The position numbers and the translations under genes are program-made. A stretch of DNA of 64,000 nt from assembly GCA_946800325.1 (NCBI GenBank), contig OX326957.1, forward strand, positions 27,313,054 through 27,377,053, given 5' to 3'. Shown in pieces: positions 48,360-60,252 of the stretch. The notes below the pieces were generated by a model that worked only from the letters and a program-made list of their open reading frames with translations, made no database searches and was not told where the DNA came from. The first letter of the stretch is position 1; each line of letters starts with the position of its first letter. This DNA is from Luzula sylvatica. Lineage: Eukaryota > Streptophyta > Magnoliopsida > Poales > Juncaceae.

Positions 48360-49513
48360 TTATCTAAAATGATAGTTTCGTAGGACGAGATTAGTCTAAT
48401 AGATTAGTAAACGTTGTATCACCCCAAACTTATCTTATATTAATGCAATTTCGAGATTTTAAAATTTTTCATTTGCATTTATCTTATATGAAAACTGTGT
48501 GCGGGTTGTGTAATTTGATTACATGAACCACGATTTGAGCTTGTGTGGACGTCGACATAGTTGAGGACTATGTGCAGCGAAACCGTCACACTTAAAGTTT
48601 CATTTCTAAACATCCCTAGTCATGATTCAGTTTGCTTAAGAGTGAAGCATTTACATTATCAGATAATAGACTGAACATGTACACTAGTACGTTAGCCGAG
48701 GAGATGATTATGTTTTGCTAATCATAGGACAAAGGTGTTTGTCGAATCGGGAACGTAGATATATGCTAGGTGACATATATTGGATATGACCGAAGCCGCG
48801 AGACCATGACATGGTTTAGTCATTATAGATGGACTTGCGACGAGTAGAGTATTAGGTTCTTCATACTTGAGGGGACCATTGATTGCGTTACGTGCGTAAC
48901 ACAATGCTTTGATATGATCTTACGCTCACCGTAACAGGGAGTTAAAACGGTCATCATTGGGTATTGTCCGAAACACGGAATTCAATGTGAGTCTCCAAGA
49001 TAGGAATTGTTTATTTCGAAAGTAAGAGATATCTCTTAGGCCACTCGATGAATTGATTAACGAAAACCAAGGCTTGGTCAATGATATTAACGGTTAATAT
49101 CGATTTTATTTGCTAAATCAGTTCGGAAACGAGGAATAAGTATAGTTAATCAAAATATAAGGATGACTACCACCATGCCTTTTGATTAACGGATATCGTT
49201 AACAAGAGAACTAATGACCGTTATTCGAGATAGGCGCAATGATCACAATCATTTTTCGTGTTGACATGAGTAGCCATGATGGAGTGACTAGATCCCGCTC
49301 ATGGGCTTGTAGTGCTTTGGAAACAGCCTACTGCCATCGTTAACCGAACCTACCTGGTCACACAACGAGTCGTACTAAGTCGGGCTTGATTATAAAGTTG
49401 GCACATAAGATGTGCGTAGCTTGGTATTTGATACGCGATCTATATTCTCTAAAATCGTGCATATTGGATATGCATGAGTACCTTTTAGGTAGATCTGAAA
49501 TTGAGTGGGAGAC
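48360..49513 (+). other. 3' untranslated spacer and polypurine tract of element A
   Basis: No coding sequence recognised. The polypurine tract GAGTGGGAGA lies directly before the 3' LTR at 49503-49512. Confidence 0.7.
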
Positions 49514-50525
49514 TGAAGGAAATACAGTTTCAGGATCAACCGTAAAAGTGTACACAAGGATAAATGAATGTAAGCGTACATTCATGGTCATATATTTCAG
49601 TAGGAAGATCCAATTTGAATGGTTCAAATTGGGTTAGATAGATAATAAGATTACCTACAACATTCATATAGAAATATATTTCATATGAATGAAGTATCAG
49701 TGTCGTTTCTATGAAATACCGAAAGGGTGCAACAGTATGACATACAGTTAGTAAAACAGTCATAACTTTTGCATACGAAATCAAATTGGGCCAGGCCAAA
49801 TTGGGTCGTGTAGATAATAAGATTATATACAACTTTTGTGTTGGTTGATTTTCTGTCAGAGGAATTTACCAATTTCGTATGGACAGAATACTGGACAGAT
49901 TCATGCAACTTTCTGTGTGAAAGAGTGTATATTGGATATACATGTCTTTTGGCCAATCCTAATCCTATGTGATATAAATAGGATAATTCTCTCTCATCTC
50001 TTATGGTTCATTCAGTCCAATTCATTCAGAATATTCCAGAAATTTGTGAGACATCTTTCTATTGAGTGAAAGGGTGTAAAGAGAGAGAAACCGTGAAAAG
50101 GAGTTTTCCGGTATAGAGAATCAATCAATCAAGCAAGTTCGCCGGTGCATCGTCTAGGCAGTTGCACCCGCGATCGACGTCTTACGAGTCAAGGTGGATA
50201 CACGTAGAGGAGCAACAATTGGGGCTCTTTCAGTTGTGATCGATTCGGACGAGTAAATTCAATCGGAGACGAAATCGAGTGAACCAGCAACGTCAACGAA
50301 CGGTGAAAAACGCGTGGTGTGGGACGCGCGGATTGTCACCAACGTGACACGAAAAGAAGACTAGCAATCAACCCTTCATGTGCAATCAATTTTGCACTGG
50401 TATGAATCTAATCTTCTTATTTGCATCGTACCCTTCGAAGTCATGGCGTGATCTCGGGAATCGGGGAACCAGACCGGGCCTACATATCCGCTGCGCGGGC
50501 CCGGGGCCGGGTAGAATCCCCAACA
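49514..50525 (+). repeat. 3' LTR of element A
   Basis: 1,012 bp, the same length as the 5' LTR, with the TATA box at 49973-49980. Confidence 0.93.
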
Positions 50526-50688
50526 CATACATCTCACATATGTATTGTGATCATTTCCTAGCAAGATAGTTATTTGACTTAATCATTTTGTTCTGCGATG
50601 CTTGTTAATCACAAGGCATGATTATTATGTCAACCTTGGTTTGATTAGCGTCCTTATCACGATCGAGAATTAGACCGACAAAAGGCAT

Positions 50689-50878
50689 GTTGAATTTAAC
50701 GAGATTGAAAGAAAGTTTTCTTACTTTTTATTCAATGAATAATCAGGTACATATATAGCCAGGAGCCTTGAATATGTTTCCAAAATTCAAGGACCTGCTG
50801 AAATAGAAACCCTACATAAAAGAAAAGTAAATAACACACTAATCTATTTCCTAAGTTACATGCTAATTAACATATTCA
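50689..50878 (-). mobile_element. Probable short 3' LTR of minus-strand copia B
   Basis: On the minus strand it starts TGAATATGTTAATTAGC right after the polypurine tract (CTTGAGGGGGAGT, plus 50881-50893), contains a TATA box (GGCTATATATGTACC, near 50750-50765) and an AATAAA, and ends ...AATTCAACA at 50689. The far end rests only on the TG/CA rule; the second LTR is outside the window. Confidence 0.55.
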
Positions 50879-51700
50879 GTACTCCCCCTCAAGCTTGGTT
50901 GTAGATGTTGAACAAACCGAGCTTGAAGTTCAATTCATTGAAATTAGCACGTGGAAGTGCCTTGGTGAGGATGTCGGCAATTTGGAGTCGAGAAGCAATG
51001 TAGGCAAGTAGAATAACACCTTGATTAACTTTCTCAGAAATGAAGTGACGGTCTATCTCGATGTGTTTGGTTCGATCATGATGGACGGGATTCTTTGCTA
51101 TGCTGATGGCTGCTTGACTGTTACTGAACATCATAATTGGATTATGTTTCTTCATTCCGAGGTCGTCGAGGAGTCTTTGGAGCCACATTCCTTCGCAAAT
51201 TCCCAATGCAAGAGCACGGTACTCGGATTCTACACTACTACGTGCAACAACTGACTGCTTTTTACTCCTCCATGTTACTAAATTTTCCCAGACATAAGAG
51301 CAGTAGCGAGTAGTTGATTTTCTATAAGTCGCTTCCCCAGCCCAACTCGCATCGGTGTAGATTTCAATTCCTCTTTTATCAGTTTTATTGAATAATAGGC
51401 CAAAACCAGGTGTCATTTTTAAGTACCTTAGGATTCGGTGCACGGCTTCAAGGTGATCTTCATTTGGCTCATTCATGTGTTGACTGATAACTATACCTTT
51501 CTCGGATCAGGCTACTTCCATCCCAAGGAAGTACTTGAGATTTCCGAGATCTTTAATTTCAAATTCTGAAGCTAGTACCATCTTTAGCTTCTCTATCTCA
51601 TCTGAGTCATCTCCTGTCAAGATGATATCGTCTACATAGACGATGAGGATGGATCTTTTCCCATTGTTTCTTGTCTTGATGAATAGGGTGTGGTCGGCTT
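50879..51700 (-). pseudogene. Copia B pol, 3' part: RT end and RNase H
   Basis: RNase H (51476 down to 50889) has YTDASWAGE, SSVESEYRALA and VHHDRTKHIEIDRH. The RT YVDDI motif lies near 51630-51645. Between about 51480 and 51500 the text jumps from just after the RT YFLGMEV motif to NEPNEDHLEAV, so some 100 residues of the connection region are deleted, and a stop lies at the join. The other half of pol is at 61663-64000, separated by element C. Confidence 0.85.
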
Positions 51701-53105
51701 TGTTGGTTCAAATTTCCTGATAGTTTGATTATTTCAAAACACTGTCATTACTAATGTATACATCCAGAAAAGTGCAGGATAACATAGGTACGATACGAAG
51801 ATGAAGGAGAACTTGTGAAGGAGGACTTCATTGGATTACATCAAGAATCAGGACATGAAGTCTCAACATAAACAAGAAAAGAAGAACACAAGGAAGGCCA
51901 TTGGAATACATCAAGACTCAAGATGTTGAAGCCTTCCGTGAGTGGGATACGCCACAAATAAACCATAGGTACAAACCTAGTAGAACTCAAGTAAAATCAT
52001 GTTCAAAATAACAAAGAGTTCAGTCAAGCAGGAAGTGCGTTCTGAACGAACTCAAAGTCCGTTCAGAACGGACTTGCTAAATATCAAAGCTTTAAAGCTT
52101 GATTAGAACCAAACGTGTCACAGGGATGTGTACGTTCGAACGAACAATCATGTCCGTTCGAACGGATAATTATAATCCGTTCACCCACCTTCTGAGTGCG
52201 TTGAACGGACAATCCTTCCTGTGAACGGAAAACGTCACAGGGATGTGTACGTTCGAACGAACACACATGTGCGTTCGAACGGACAACCTGGAATCCGTTC
52301 ACCCACTTTTCAGTGCGTTGAACGGACTCTTGTTCCTGTGAACGCAAAATGCTATGTATAATTGAGTCCGTTACGAACGGACGTTGTCCGTTCGAACGGA
52401 CCCAAGATGTACTTGCACGTTATTTTGAAACGGCTAGTGCAAACTTCAAGTGCGTTCTGAACGGACTGTATGCGTTCGAACGCACTGCAAGTTTTCTGAA
52501 GGATTTCTATAGAGAGTATAAATAGAATTCTTCATGGGTCTCTCTCTCCCACTTCCTCAATTTCAAACTTTCAAACCTAAAAGAGAGAAACCCTAAGCTG
52601 TGATTTTCTATATCCATTGATAGCTTGAGAAACCTCTTTAGATCGTTGATCTACTTTCGATATTCTCCACTAATCGTATCCCACTCACGTGACCGATCAC
52701 GTTGTAGCTCGATTAGTGAAAAAGTGTAATAGGCTAGTGCAACAAAGTGTAAAGAGCCTAAGCTATAGATCGATAGAAGCGTGTAAATCGATCTAGGCAA
52801 ATCCTTGTAATCGAGTTGAGTTGGAATTCAATCGAAAGCCAAAAAGAGGCACAAGGCATTCCCGGAGACGTAGGTACTCGCAAATAATTGAGTCGGTCAA
52901 TTAAGCGAGTAAAGGGTGAGTTAAAGCTACAAAGCAACCACCTACCGAACTTCGTAAACAAACATCTTGTGTCAAAGTGTTTGTACGGTATCATCTTTAT
53001 CATCTAAATTATTATTTATTCCGCACCGTAAATTAGGTTTAAATCTAAACTAAGTGTAAGTTAGATTGCCGAATTTACCCCCCTCTAGGTTAGAATTAAC
53101 CAACA
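51701..53105 (+). repeat. 5' LTR of element C
   Basis: 1,405 bp. The TATA box TATAAATA lies at 52517-52524, 35 bp downstream of the last dyad, so the dyad array occupies the U3 promoter region. The inverted CCGTTC...GAACGG half-words at 52179-52215 are additional wider dyads. Confidence 0.95.
52038..52482. repeat. Paired dyad array in U3 of element C
   Basis: Five pairs of CGTTCnGAACG or CGTTCGAACG with centres 2043/2065, 2137.5/2159.5, 2254.5/2276.5, 2374/2393.5 and 2458/2477.5 (add 50000): spacings 22, 22, 22, 19.5 and 19.5 bp. The same array is repeated in the 3' LTR at 60590-61034. Confidence 0.92.
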
Positions 53106-53107
53106 AT

Positions 53108-53119
53108 TGGTATCAGAGC
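53108..53119 (+). other. Primer binding site of element C
   Basis: TGGTATCAGAGC, initiator tRNA-Met type, two bases after the LTR end. Confidence 0.95.
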
Positions 53120-53174
53120 AGGGTACTAACCATCTCTTAAATTTATTAAGGATAAACTTGTACCTTACGATCTA

Positions 53175-54380
53175 ATGGCTGAAGTTAATCCCTTGAGCGC
53201 AGTGGAAGCAGCCATTCACTCTCTCCGTATTGAACGAGGTTTAACTTCGACACACCACCAGCCCATAATTGTAGACGCAGAACCTTCCTCTCCCACTCTA
53301 AGCTCGACACATGACAAAAGTTATGAGGTACGTACTAACTCTCTATATGGTATCAAATCTTTACCTAGACCTGAATTTTCTCCCGCATCCAAACTAGAAC
53401 TCGAATCTTGTGACGAGTTTCTTAGGGATGAAGGTAACTCTCAAATAAATGAGGGTAAACTTGAAAGTTCCACCCAAGCTCTCAAGGATAAGGTAGCTTC
53501 TCTTGAACTATCCATCTTGGCATACAAAACTCAACTAAATGAATTTAAAGGATTTTCAAAATGTGAATGTAAAACCCTGAAATGTGAGATTTCTAATTTA
53601 AAAGTAGAAATTCAAACTATGAAAGTTGAAAATGAGTCCTTGAAGAGGGCATGTACAATGATAGCATTGAGTCCCCCTTCATTGGATGATGCCTTAAAAC
53701 CGTCATTCACGGGACAAAAGCCAAATGATAAATTCGGTTTAGGACATAAGAAAATTAACGGTAATAATCCCTACCTTTCAATATCTCAAAATCAAAAATC
53801 TAAATGGGAAAACCATAAAGTAAGGAGTCATGGAAATGCTTTTATGTACTATGACTACAACAAAGGTAAATATGCTAAAAATGAACAACCTAAACGTGTC
53901 AATAATAATTATAGGAACAATCATTTTACACAAAATTTACAACCTAGACATAATAATGTAGGACAAACCAATTGTTTGTTAAAAAGGGGACCAAATGGAT
54001 ATTTCTATGAAGTGACAAACTATACAGAAGCTTCATATCAACAAGAGTCTCCCAAACATTTCACCAACTCAAACAAACAATTTAAACAAAATAATGTTAA
54101 GCAAACTAGATTTAAATCAAATAACCTTTATCAAATGCCAAAATCGATAACTTCTAAGAGAAGTAATCCTAATAAACTCTCGGACTATTTTGTGAAGAGT
54201 ACCACACCCACAAATTAGCCCACCGTAGCATTTTGTAACTATTGTTGCAAAATCGGTCATGTCTCAACCGGGTGTAATCTTCGCAATCCAAAAGTGGCAT
54301 CAAACGTCATGTGGATGCGTAAAGATCGTCACTCAATGGGCTCCTCTACCTCCTTTGGTATAGGACCCCCTAGGGTGTAA
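53175..54380 (+). CDS. gag-like ORF of element C, with in-frame TAG
   Basis: 347 codons run from 53175 to a TAG at 54216-54218. The same frame continues 53 codons to a TAA at 54378 and carries the zinc knuckle CNYCCKIGHVSTGC. The protein starts MAEVNPLSAVEAAIHSLRIE, has a coiled-coil at about residues 100-160 (LKDKVASLELSILAYKTQL) and an N/K/Q-rich basic tail. I cannot find the usual N-terminal capsid (UBN2) domain, so this is a shortened gag. The stop just before the knuckle may be a mutation or a readthrough site. Given the almost identical LTRs, loss of autonomy would be recent or tolerated by help in trans. Confidence 0.75.
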
Positions 54381-54515
54381 AACCCTAATTTGAGACACTA
54401 TACTCCCTAGTATACCATACCATAAGCCAAATATTTAGGGGGAGTATAGTTAGTAAGAATTCATATTAGTCAATTTCAATTTCTTTATGTTTTAACTAAT
54501 ATGAATTTCTTATAG
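54375..54515 (+). other. gag-pol spacer: intron-like, with an internal polypurine tract
   Basis: 141 bp (47 codons) bounded by AGG|GTGTAA and CTTATAG|ATG, both on codon boundaries of one frame. It contains CTAAT branch-like words near the 3' end, several in-frame stops, and the tract AGGGGGAG at 54437-54444. Removing it would put gag and pol in one frame. Splicing is inference; a plain spacer is the alternative. Confidence 0.4.
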
Positions 54516-57500
54516 ATGAGCCTAACTTCCAGAACAAAGTCATCAAAATGGTGTCTAGATAGTGGTTGTTCTAGACATATGACTTGGGATCGAGAGATGT
54601 TCAAATCTCTCGAACCGTTCAAGGGAGGAGACGTTACCTTCGGAGGAAATCAAAAAGGTAAAATTATCGGTATCGGTTCAATAGGTACCTCAAATTGGAC
54701 TTTAGAGAATGTCTATCTTGTAACTGGACTTAAACATAATTTAATTAGCATAAGCCAATTATGTGATGCCGGATATTGTGTGAAATTCGATCAACTCTCA
54801 TGCTTGATTGATCGAATGAAAGACAATACCACAGTGTGCAAAGGAACCCGACACGAAAATCTCTACTACTTTGATTTCGAATCATTCGTGCCGGGAATCC
54901 ATTGTCTCACTGTATCAGAATCAGTATCTCGATTATGGCATAGACGGTTAGGTCACATTTGCATGAAAACTATACATAGGTTGTCCAAAAAGCAATTAGT
55001 TAGAGGACTTCCCTCACATAAACTTGAACTAGAAGGATTATGCGATGCGTGTGAAAAAGGTAAGCACACTAGATCGTCCGGGTTTAAATCAAAGAACATG
55101 GTCACCACGAATCGACCTCTTCAACTCATCCATCTTGATCTTTGCGGACCAATGAGCGTTACAAGCATAGGTAATAAAAGGTATATTTTTGTTATTGTGG
55201 ATGATTATTCACGTTTCACATGGATACATTATTTACTTCATAAAAGTGAAACGTGTGATAACTTCATCAAATTTTGCACTCTCGTTGAAAATGAAAAAGG
55301 CACCTCAATTATCACCATTCGAAGTGACAATGGAGGTGAATTTCGAAATGCAAAATTTGATGAATTTTGTCATAAAAAGGGATATATACGCGAATTTTCA
55401 GCTCCTCGCACACCTCAACAAAATGGTGTGGTTGAACGTAAAAATCGAACGTTAATTGAACTTGCCCGTACCATGCTAAGTGAGCATCCTTCTCCAAAAT
55501 ACCTTTGGGCCGAAGCCACTAACACCGCATGTCATGTGGTGAATAGGGTTAGCTTAAGGCCTATTTTGAAGATGACGCCATATGAGCTATGGTATGGGGG
55601 AAATCCAAATGTCTCTTACATGAGAGTATTTGGATGCAAATGCTATATCTTGGATGAATTGAGTAATCGAGACAAACTCGATCCAAAATCCATTGAAGGA
55701 ATATTTGTCGGTTACTCAAGCACAAGTAAAGCATACCGAGTTTACATACGATCAACACGAGTCGTATGTGAATCCGTTCACGTACATTTTGATGAAACTA
55801 ACAAGGAAGCCGAGAAAGGTAGCTTAAATGCAGGTGAAGTCACGGAAACAATTGCTAAATCACCGATAAAACAAGCCGAGCTGGAATATCAACACATCGA
55901 CATAACTCTTGATGAACCTCAGAGAGAAAACAATGATCCTCCAGAAGAGGAAGAACAGGAGGAAGAGGAAGAAGAGAGTGAAACTCCTTACCAAATCCCC
56001 GAGGTTCTCCGAGAAGTACCCCACCATCCTCTCACAAACGTCGTTGGAGATCCCCGAGAAGGTGTACGAACTCGGTCTCGTGTCCATAACTACGTAGCTC
56101 ATTGCGCATATCTTTCTCACACCGAACCAAAATCCTTCAAGGAAGCCAATCTAGACGAAGATTGGATTATCGCAATGCAAGAAGAATTGGAACAATTTGA
56201 AAGAAATCAAGTTTGGATGTTGGTTCCAAAACCCATGAATCGTTCGATCATTGGGACTCGATGGATCTTTCGAAATAAACTTGATGAACACGGAAACGTA
56301 GTACGAAACAAGGCGAGACTCGTCGCTCAAGGATTCAAACAACGAGAAGGGATCGATTTCGAAGAAACCTTTGCTCCAGTGGCTCGTCTAGAAGCGATAC
56401 GACTCCTCCTAGCTTACGCCGCTATTGAGGGGTTTACACTATTTCAAATGGACGTCAAGAGTGCATTTCTAAATGGTGAAATCGAAGAAGAAGTCTACGT
56501 TGAACAACCACCGGGATTTAAGGATCCTAAATTCCCCGATTACGTGTGCAAACTCTCAAAAGCCCTATACGGATTGAAACAAGCCCCACGAGCATGGTAC
56601 GATCGACTATCCTCATTTCTCACCTCAAATGGTTTCGTGAGAGGTATAATCGACACCACCCTCTTCACACGTAAAAAGGGAGTATCCATTTTACTTGTTC
56701 AAATTTACGTAGATGATATTATTTTTGGATCAAGTGATGCGGATCTTGCCGAAGAATTCTCTATTCTTATGCACAGTGAATTTGCCATGAGTATGATGGG
56801 AGAGTTAAAATTCTTCTTGGGTCTTCAAGTCACACAATCAAGTGAAGGAATTTTCGTCAACCAATCAAAGTACACTCGCGAATTATTAAAGAGATTCGAG
56901 TTGGACCAAACTAAAACGAGTGACACTCCAATGGCAAAGGAATTAAAATTGGATGCGGATGAAGAGGGCGAATCGTTCGACATTACGTCCTATAGAGGAA
57001 TGATCGGGAGCCTTCTTTATCTAACGGCAAGTCGTCCCGACATCATGTTCGCCGTATGCTTGTGCGCTAGATTTCAAGCTAACCCCAAGATATCACATTA
57101 CACGGCCGTAAAACGCATATTTCGTTATTTAAAAGGTACAATTGAACTTGGGATATGGTACGGACATAGTGGGAACCTAAACCTAGTAGGATACACTGAT
57201 GCGGATTTTGCCGGATCCCGAGTTGATCGAAAAAGCACTAGCGGTACATGCCAATTTTTGGGAGGCTTACTTGTATCATGGTCAAGTCGGAAACAACACT
57301 CGGTAGCCTTATCGACGGCCGAAGCCGAGTATGTCGCCGCAGGAAGCTGCTGTGCTCAATTACTGTGGTTGAACCAAACCCTCGGAGACTACGGTTTGAA
57401 CTTCCGTAAAATCCCCATATTGTGCGACAACAATAGCGCAATATGCATCTCGAAAAACCCGGTCCACCATTCACGAACCAAGCATATCGACATACGTCAC

Positions 57501-57653
57501 CACTTCATTCGAGATCACGTGGAAAAAGGCGATGTTAAACTCGAATGGATAGAGACTCAAAATCAAATTGCCGACATCTTCACAAAACCGTTACCATTTG
57601 CTCCTTTCTCCGATCTACGACTAAAGCTAGGTATGTTATCTCTTAAGAATTAA
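54516..57653 (+). CDS. pol polyprotein of element C (PR-IN-RT-RH)
   Basis: An intact 1,045-codon ORF. Aspartic protease [11 protein letters not shown] (D15); integrase zinc finger WHRRLGH...CDACEKGKH (about 140-190); integrase core D208, D271 and E307 (62 and 35 residues between them, DD35E); RT with [12 protein letters not shown] (about 645) and the YVDDI catalytic motif (731-735); RNase H with [18 protein letters not shown] and [12 protein letters not shown], ending with the [17 protein letters not shown] tail. All catalytic residues are present. It encodes the enzymes for proviral DNA synthesis and insertion. It starts directly after the spacer, in the gag frame. Confidence 0.95.
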   Translation: MSLTSRTKSSKWCLDSGCSRHMTWDREMFKSLEPFKGGDVTFGGNQKGKIIGIGSIGTSNWTLENVYLVTGLKHNLISISQLCDAGYCVKFDQLSCLIDRMKDNTTVCKGTRHENLYYFDFESFVPGIHCLTVSESVSRLWHRRLGHICMKTIHRLSKKQLVRGLPSHKLELEGLCDACEKGKHTRSSGFKSKNMVTTNRPLQLIHLDLCGPMSVTSIGNKRYIFVIVDDYSRFTWIHYLLHKSETCDNFIKFCTLVENEKGTSIITIRSDNGGEFRNAKFDEFCHKKGYIREFSAPRTPQQNGVVERKNRTLIELARTMLSEHPSPKYLWAEATNTACHVVNRVSLRPILKMTPYELWYGGNPNVSYMRVFGCKCYILDELSNRDKLDPKSIEGIFVGYSSTSKAYRVYIRSTRVVCESVHVHFDETNKEAEKGSLNAGEVTETIAKSPIKQAELEYQHIDITLDEPQRENNDPPEEEEQEEEEEESETPYQIPEVLREVPHHPLTNVVGDPREGVRTRSRVHNYVAHCAYLSHTEPKSFKEANLDEDWIIAMQEELEQFERNQVWMLVPKPMNRSIIGTRWIFRNKLDEHGNVVRNKARLVAQGFKQREGIDFEETFAPVARLEAIRLLLAYAAIEGFTLFQMDVKSAFLNGEIEEEVYVEQPPGFKDPKFPDYVCKLSKALYGLKQAPRAWYDRLSSFLTSNGFVRGIIDTTLFTRKKGVSILLVQIYVDDIIFGSSDADLAEEFSILMHSEFAMSMMGELKFFLGLQVTQSSEGIFVNQSKYTRELLKRFELDQTKTSDTPMAKELKLDADEEGESFDITSYRGMIGSLLYLTASRPDIMFAVCLCARFQANPKISHYTAVKRIFRYLKGTIELGIWYGHSGNLNLVGYTDADFAGSRVDRKSTSGTCQFLGGLLVSWSSRKQHSVALSTAEAEYVAAGSCCAQLLWLNQTLGDYGLNFRKIPILCDNNSAICISKNPVHHSRTKHIDIRHHFIRDHVEKGDVKLEWIETQNQIADIFTKPLPFAPFSDLRLKLGMLSLKN

Positions 57654-57782
57654 AATTCAGCATATTGGGTCTAGTCTCATGTAGTTGCATCATAATGGTA
57701 TAATCGTAAGTACAAATAGAGTTGTTGAACTAGGGTCAGTGGTTTGGGTCAATACATCCGGGTCTCAGCTCAGTATCTAGTC

Positions 57783-58137
57783 CGTTCGAACGAACAAAAG
57801 AGTGCGTTTGGAACGGACAAATGAAATCCACAAACACCATCCTTCCAGACTCAAGTCCGTTCGAACGAACAAAAGAGTGCGTTCGGAACGGACAAATGAA
57901 GTCCACTAATACCATCCTTCCAGACTCAAGTCCGTTCGTACGAACAAACAGTGCGTTCGGAACGAACAGATGAAATGTATGATTATGACTGCTTTTCATA
58001 TTATGGCGCCTTTCCCAACAATTGCAAGTGCGTTCGAACGAACTCGAAAACCTCTCACCTACAACGCAAACCCAAACAATGGAGCCTTTTACCCAGAAGC
58101 GTGTACGTTTGAACGCACATGAATGTCCGTTCGAACG
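57783..58137. repeat. Paired dyads between pol and ORF3
   Basis: Pairs at centres 57787.5/57810, 57862.5/57885, about 57937/57958, and 58110.5/58132.5, plus a single dyad at 58031. Spacing is 22 to 22.5 bp. The second member of the first three pairs has an inserted base (CGTTyGGAACG). Units at 57781, 57856 and 57931 are 75-bp tandem copies. Confidence 0.88.
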
Positions 58138-58354
58138 AACTCGTCGTAGTTACTCTCCATCTGCATGCAACCGACCCTCATCAATGGACGCTTGGTTCTT
58201 CCTCTCGTACGAAGAAAACTTAAAGAGACACGATTTACGCTCTTGAAACCCTTCACCTTATCTTCTCTTTCCAAAACTCCTTCTCCTGTATCAGAAGAGA
58301 ACAGGAGAAAGCTCGAAAGCTCAAGAAATACCACCGACTCCATCGATTGTTCGC

Positions 58355-59722
58355 ATGAAGAGGGGCACGCCAGCCAACAGACCTAATCACAGCGCACGAA
58401 TGGAAGCAGATTACGATTTTACTAATCCGAATAACGATTATCTCTTTCGAAACCAGGAAGCCGGACTCCTTTTCAATAGCGTTGTGGTAAGGAGACCCCT
58501 CTCAAAATCTTACTATTACGAGTTTCCACGAAATTGTTCCATTCTTTCCAACAAGATCGAGGAAATCGAGCAAAAATGGGGATTTGCAAACCTTGCGCGT
58601 CTCAACGAGAGGTCGTATGAGATCATCACTCGGCTATTCTATGCAAACGCCACTTTCGATCATGCCCCAGATAAGATAACCTCGTTTATTCTCGGTGAGG
58701 AAGTTGTAATCTCGGTGCAGAATTTGTGCGACTTGTTCGGGCTCAAAGATGATGGAGAGAAGGTGTACAACGACCGCAGGGGGAAAATTGAAATCGAAGG
58801 GTTCGAAACCATGAAGAAAGTGGTCACGAATAAATACGCATCACAATCAGCAGTGTCACACTTGGCCGCTCCTGAAAAATTCGTCTGGATAATTGGTAAT
58901 AACATTCTCGCTCCAGTTGAAAAATTGAGAGTAAACCTCGAAGATCGAAATATCTTGTGTTTATATCGCATGTGGTACGAGGACCAACTACCCATCCATG
59001 TGCCTCATCTCATATTAAGCCACATGGAAAGCGCCATGAAGCTTAGGAATGCGTCGTTACCCTATGTAACGTTGATTGCTCGAATGTTGAACCTCCAAGG
59101 AATCTCGATACCGGTGGAAGATTGGGATTTCCGACCTGAACCACCTATCAACCTCTCGTCAAAATTAAATCTTCTGCGTCAAAGGTTTCGGTATTCGGCA
59201 CAAGCTCATGAATGGATTATCGATCACCCAGATGAAGAGGGAGCGTTCCACCTTCCTCCAAATCCTACCCGTTGGTTGGAGAGTGAAGCTCCATCCGATC
59301 AGAGCAGTGCAAACCAGGATCGACCACGTGAGAGGAGTGAGAGTGTAAGAAGTTCGAACGTCCCGATGGAAAGGGATGAAAGGCGGTTCGCTCACATAAC
59401 GTCGTTGCTAGAGGAAATGAACAAGCGTATGGAGCGACATGAACGAGGGATTTGAAATGAAATTCGAGAGGGCATGCAAGTTTCCGAGACAAGGATGCTC
59501 AAGAGAGTAGAACGTCAATTTTCCGACCTTTACGGTCATCTTGAAAACCGTTTCGGGTCCTACCCTGAACCTCGAGAACAAGCCAATCCTCCTCCTCCAG
59601 CTAATCCCACCGCAAATCCGTCGAGGTCCCATTCGGGAACTTTCAACGTCGACGACTTCTTCGCGTCCGGTCCAAGCTATCATCCCGACCCGAACCCTTA
59701 CCCCGGTCCCAACGAGATGTAA
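58355..59722 (+). CDS. ORF3 of element C, plant-transposon-protein-like
   Basis: 366 codons end at a TGA (59453-59455); the same frame stays open 89 more codons to TAA at 59720, so a single in-frame TGA interrupts a roughly 455-codon ORF. Residues about 50-280 resemble the 'putative plant transposon protein' domain found in extra ORFs of plant LTR elements: IEQKWGFANLARLNERSYEI, then TRLFYANATF, an ISVQNLCDLFGL block and HLILSHMESAM. The tail beyond the TGA has a short coiled coil (RVERQFSDLYGHLENRF) and a P/N-rich end. No signal peptide or clear membrane segment is seen, so it does not look envelope-like. Its role is unknown. Confidence 0.65.
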
Positions 59723-59729
59723 TCACCGG

Positions 59730-60089
59730 CGGTAGTATAAGTGTCTTGTGTTGTAGTGTCTATTTTTATATGACATGCATGTGTGTGAAAACGTGTGGTT
59801 ATTGTGTTTGTTGTGTATGTAGTCTTTGTGTCATGCCATGTTGTGAACAAACTGTTTTATGGTCATATTGTCAGTTTAAACTGTTGCATCTATGTTGGAT
59901 TTTTACTTTTATAACCTATCAGTCCAGAAGCAAGTGCGTTCGAACGCACTACGTTTTCCGTTCGGAACACACACACAAAAACTGTTATATTTTCTTAAAA
60001 ATCTGCTAAATTTTGAAAAGATTGTCATCATTCAAACCAAAAGAAATTGATCATATTTACGAGCTCATACATTCATCAATTCATTCTTT
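59730..60089 (+). other. 3' spacer of element C
   Basis: GT-rich non-coding sequence with one more dyad pair (centres about 59941.5 and 59964). Confidence 0.6.
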
Positions 60090-60252
60090 GAGGGGGAGCT
60101 CGCATTTAGGGGGAGCCTTCCGTTGTTGAAGTCTCCTTGGCCCTTTTGATCTCTTTCAAAATGGGGGAGAAACGATCGTACGGAAAGTTCTCAACTAAAT
60201 GGTGAAACTCTCCAAACCGACAGTGTTTTGAAAGTAATCAAAAGGGGGAGTT
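60090..60252 (+). other. Multiple polypurine tracts of element C
   Basis: GAGGGGGAG at 60090-60098, AGGGGGAG at 60108-60115 and the LTR-adjacent AAAAGGGGGAG at 60240-60250. Repeated tracts before the 3' LTR are a known Sirevirus trait. Confidence 0.8.

Larger units (their letters stand above)
41928..50525 (+). mobile_element. Full-length Ty1/copia element A (8,598 bp)
   Basis: Two 1,012-bp LTRs, a primer site, a 1.56-kb leader, gag and pol remnants and a 1.15-kb 3' spacer. A perfect 5-bp duplication CATAC flanks it (41923-41927 and 50526-50530). By eye the LTRs differ at about 40 positions (around 4%), so the insertion is moderately old. The coding region is broken at several places, so it cannot move by itself. 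The order PR-IN-RT-RH marks it as copia. Confidence 0.93.

Noticed and set aside
58355..59455. Envelope protein in element C
   Set aside because: Sirevirus ORFs after pol are sometimes called env-like, but this one shows no signal peptide, membrane segment or cysteine pattern that I can see.
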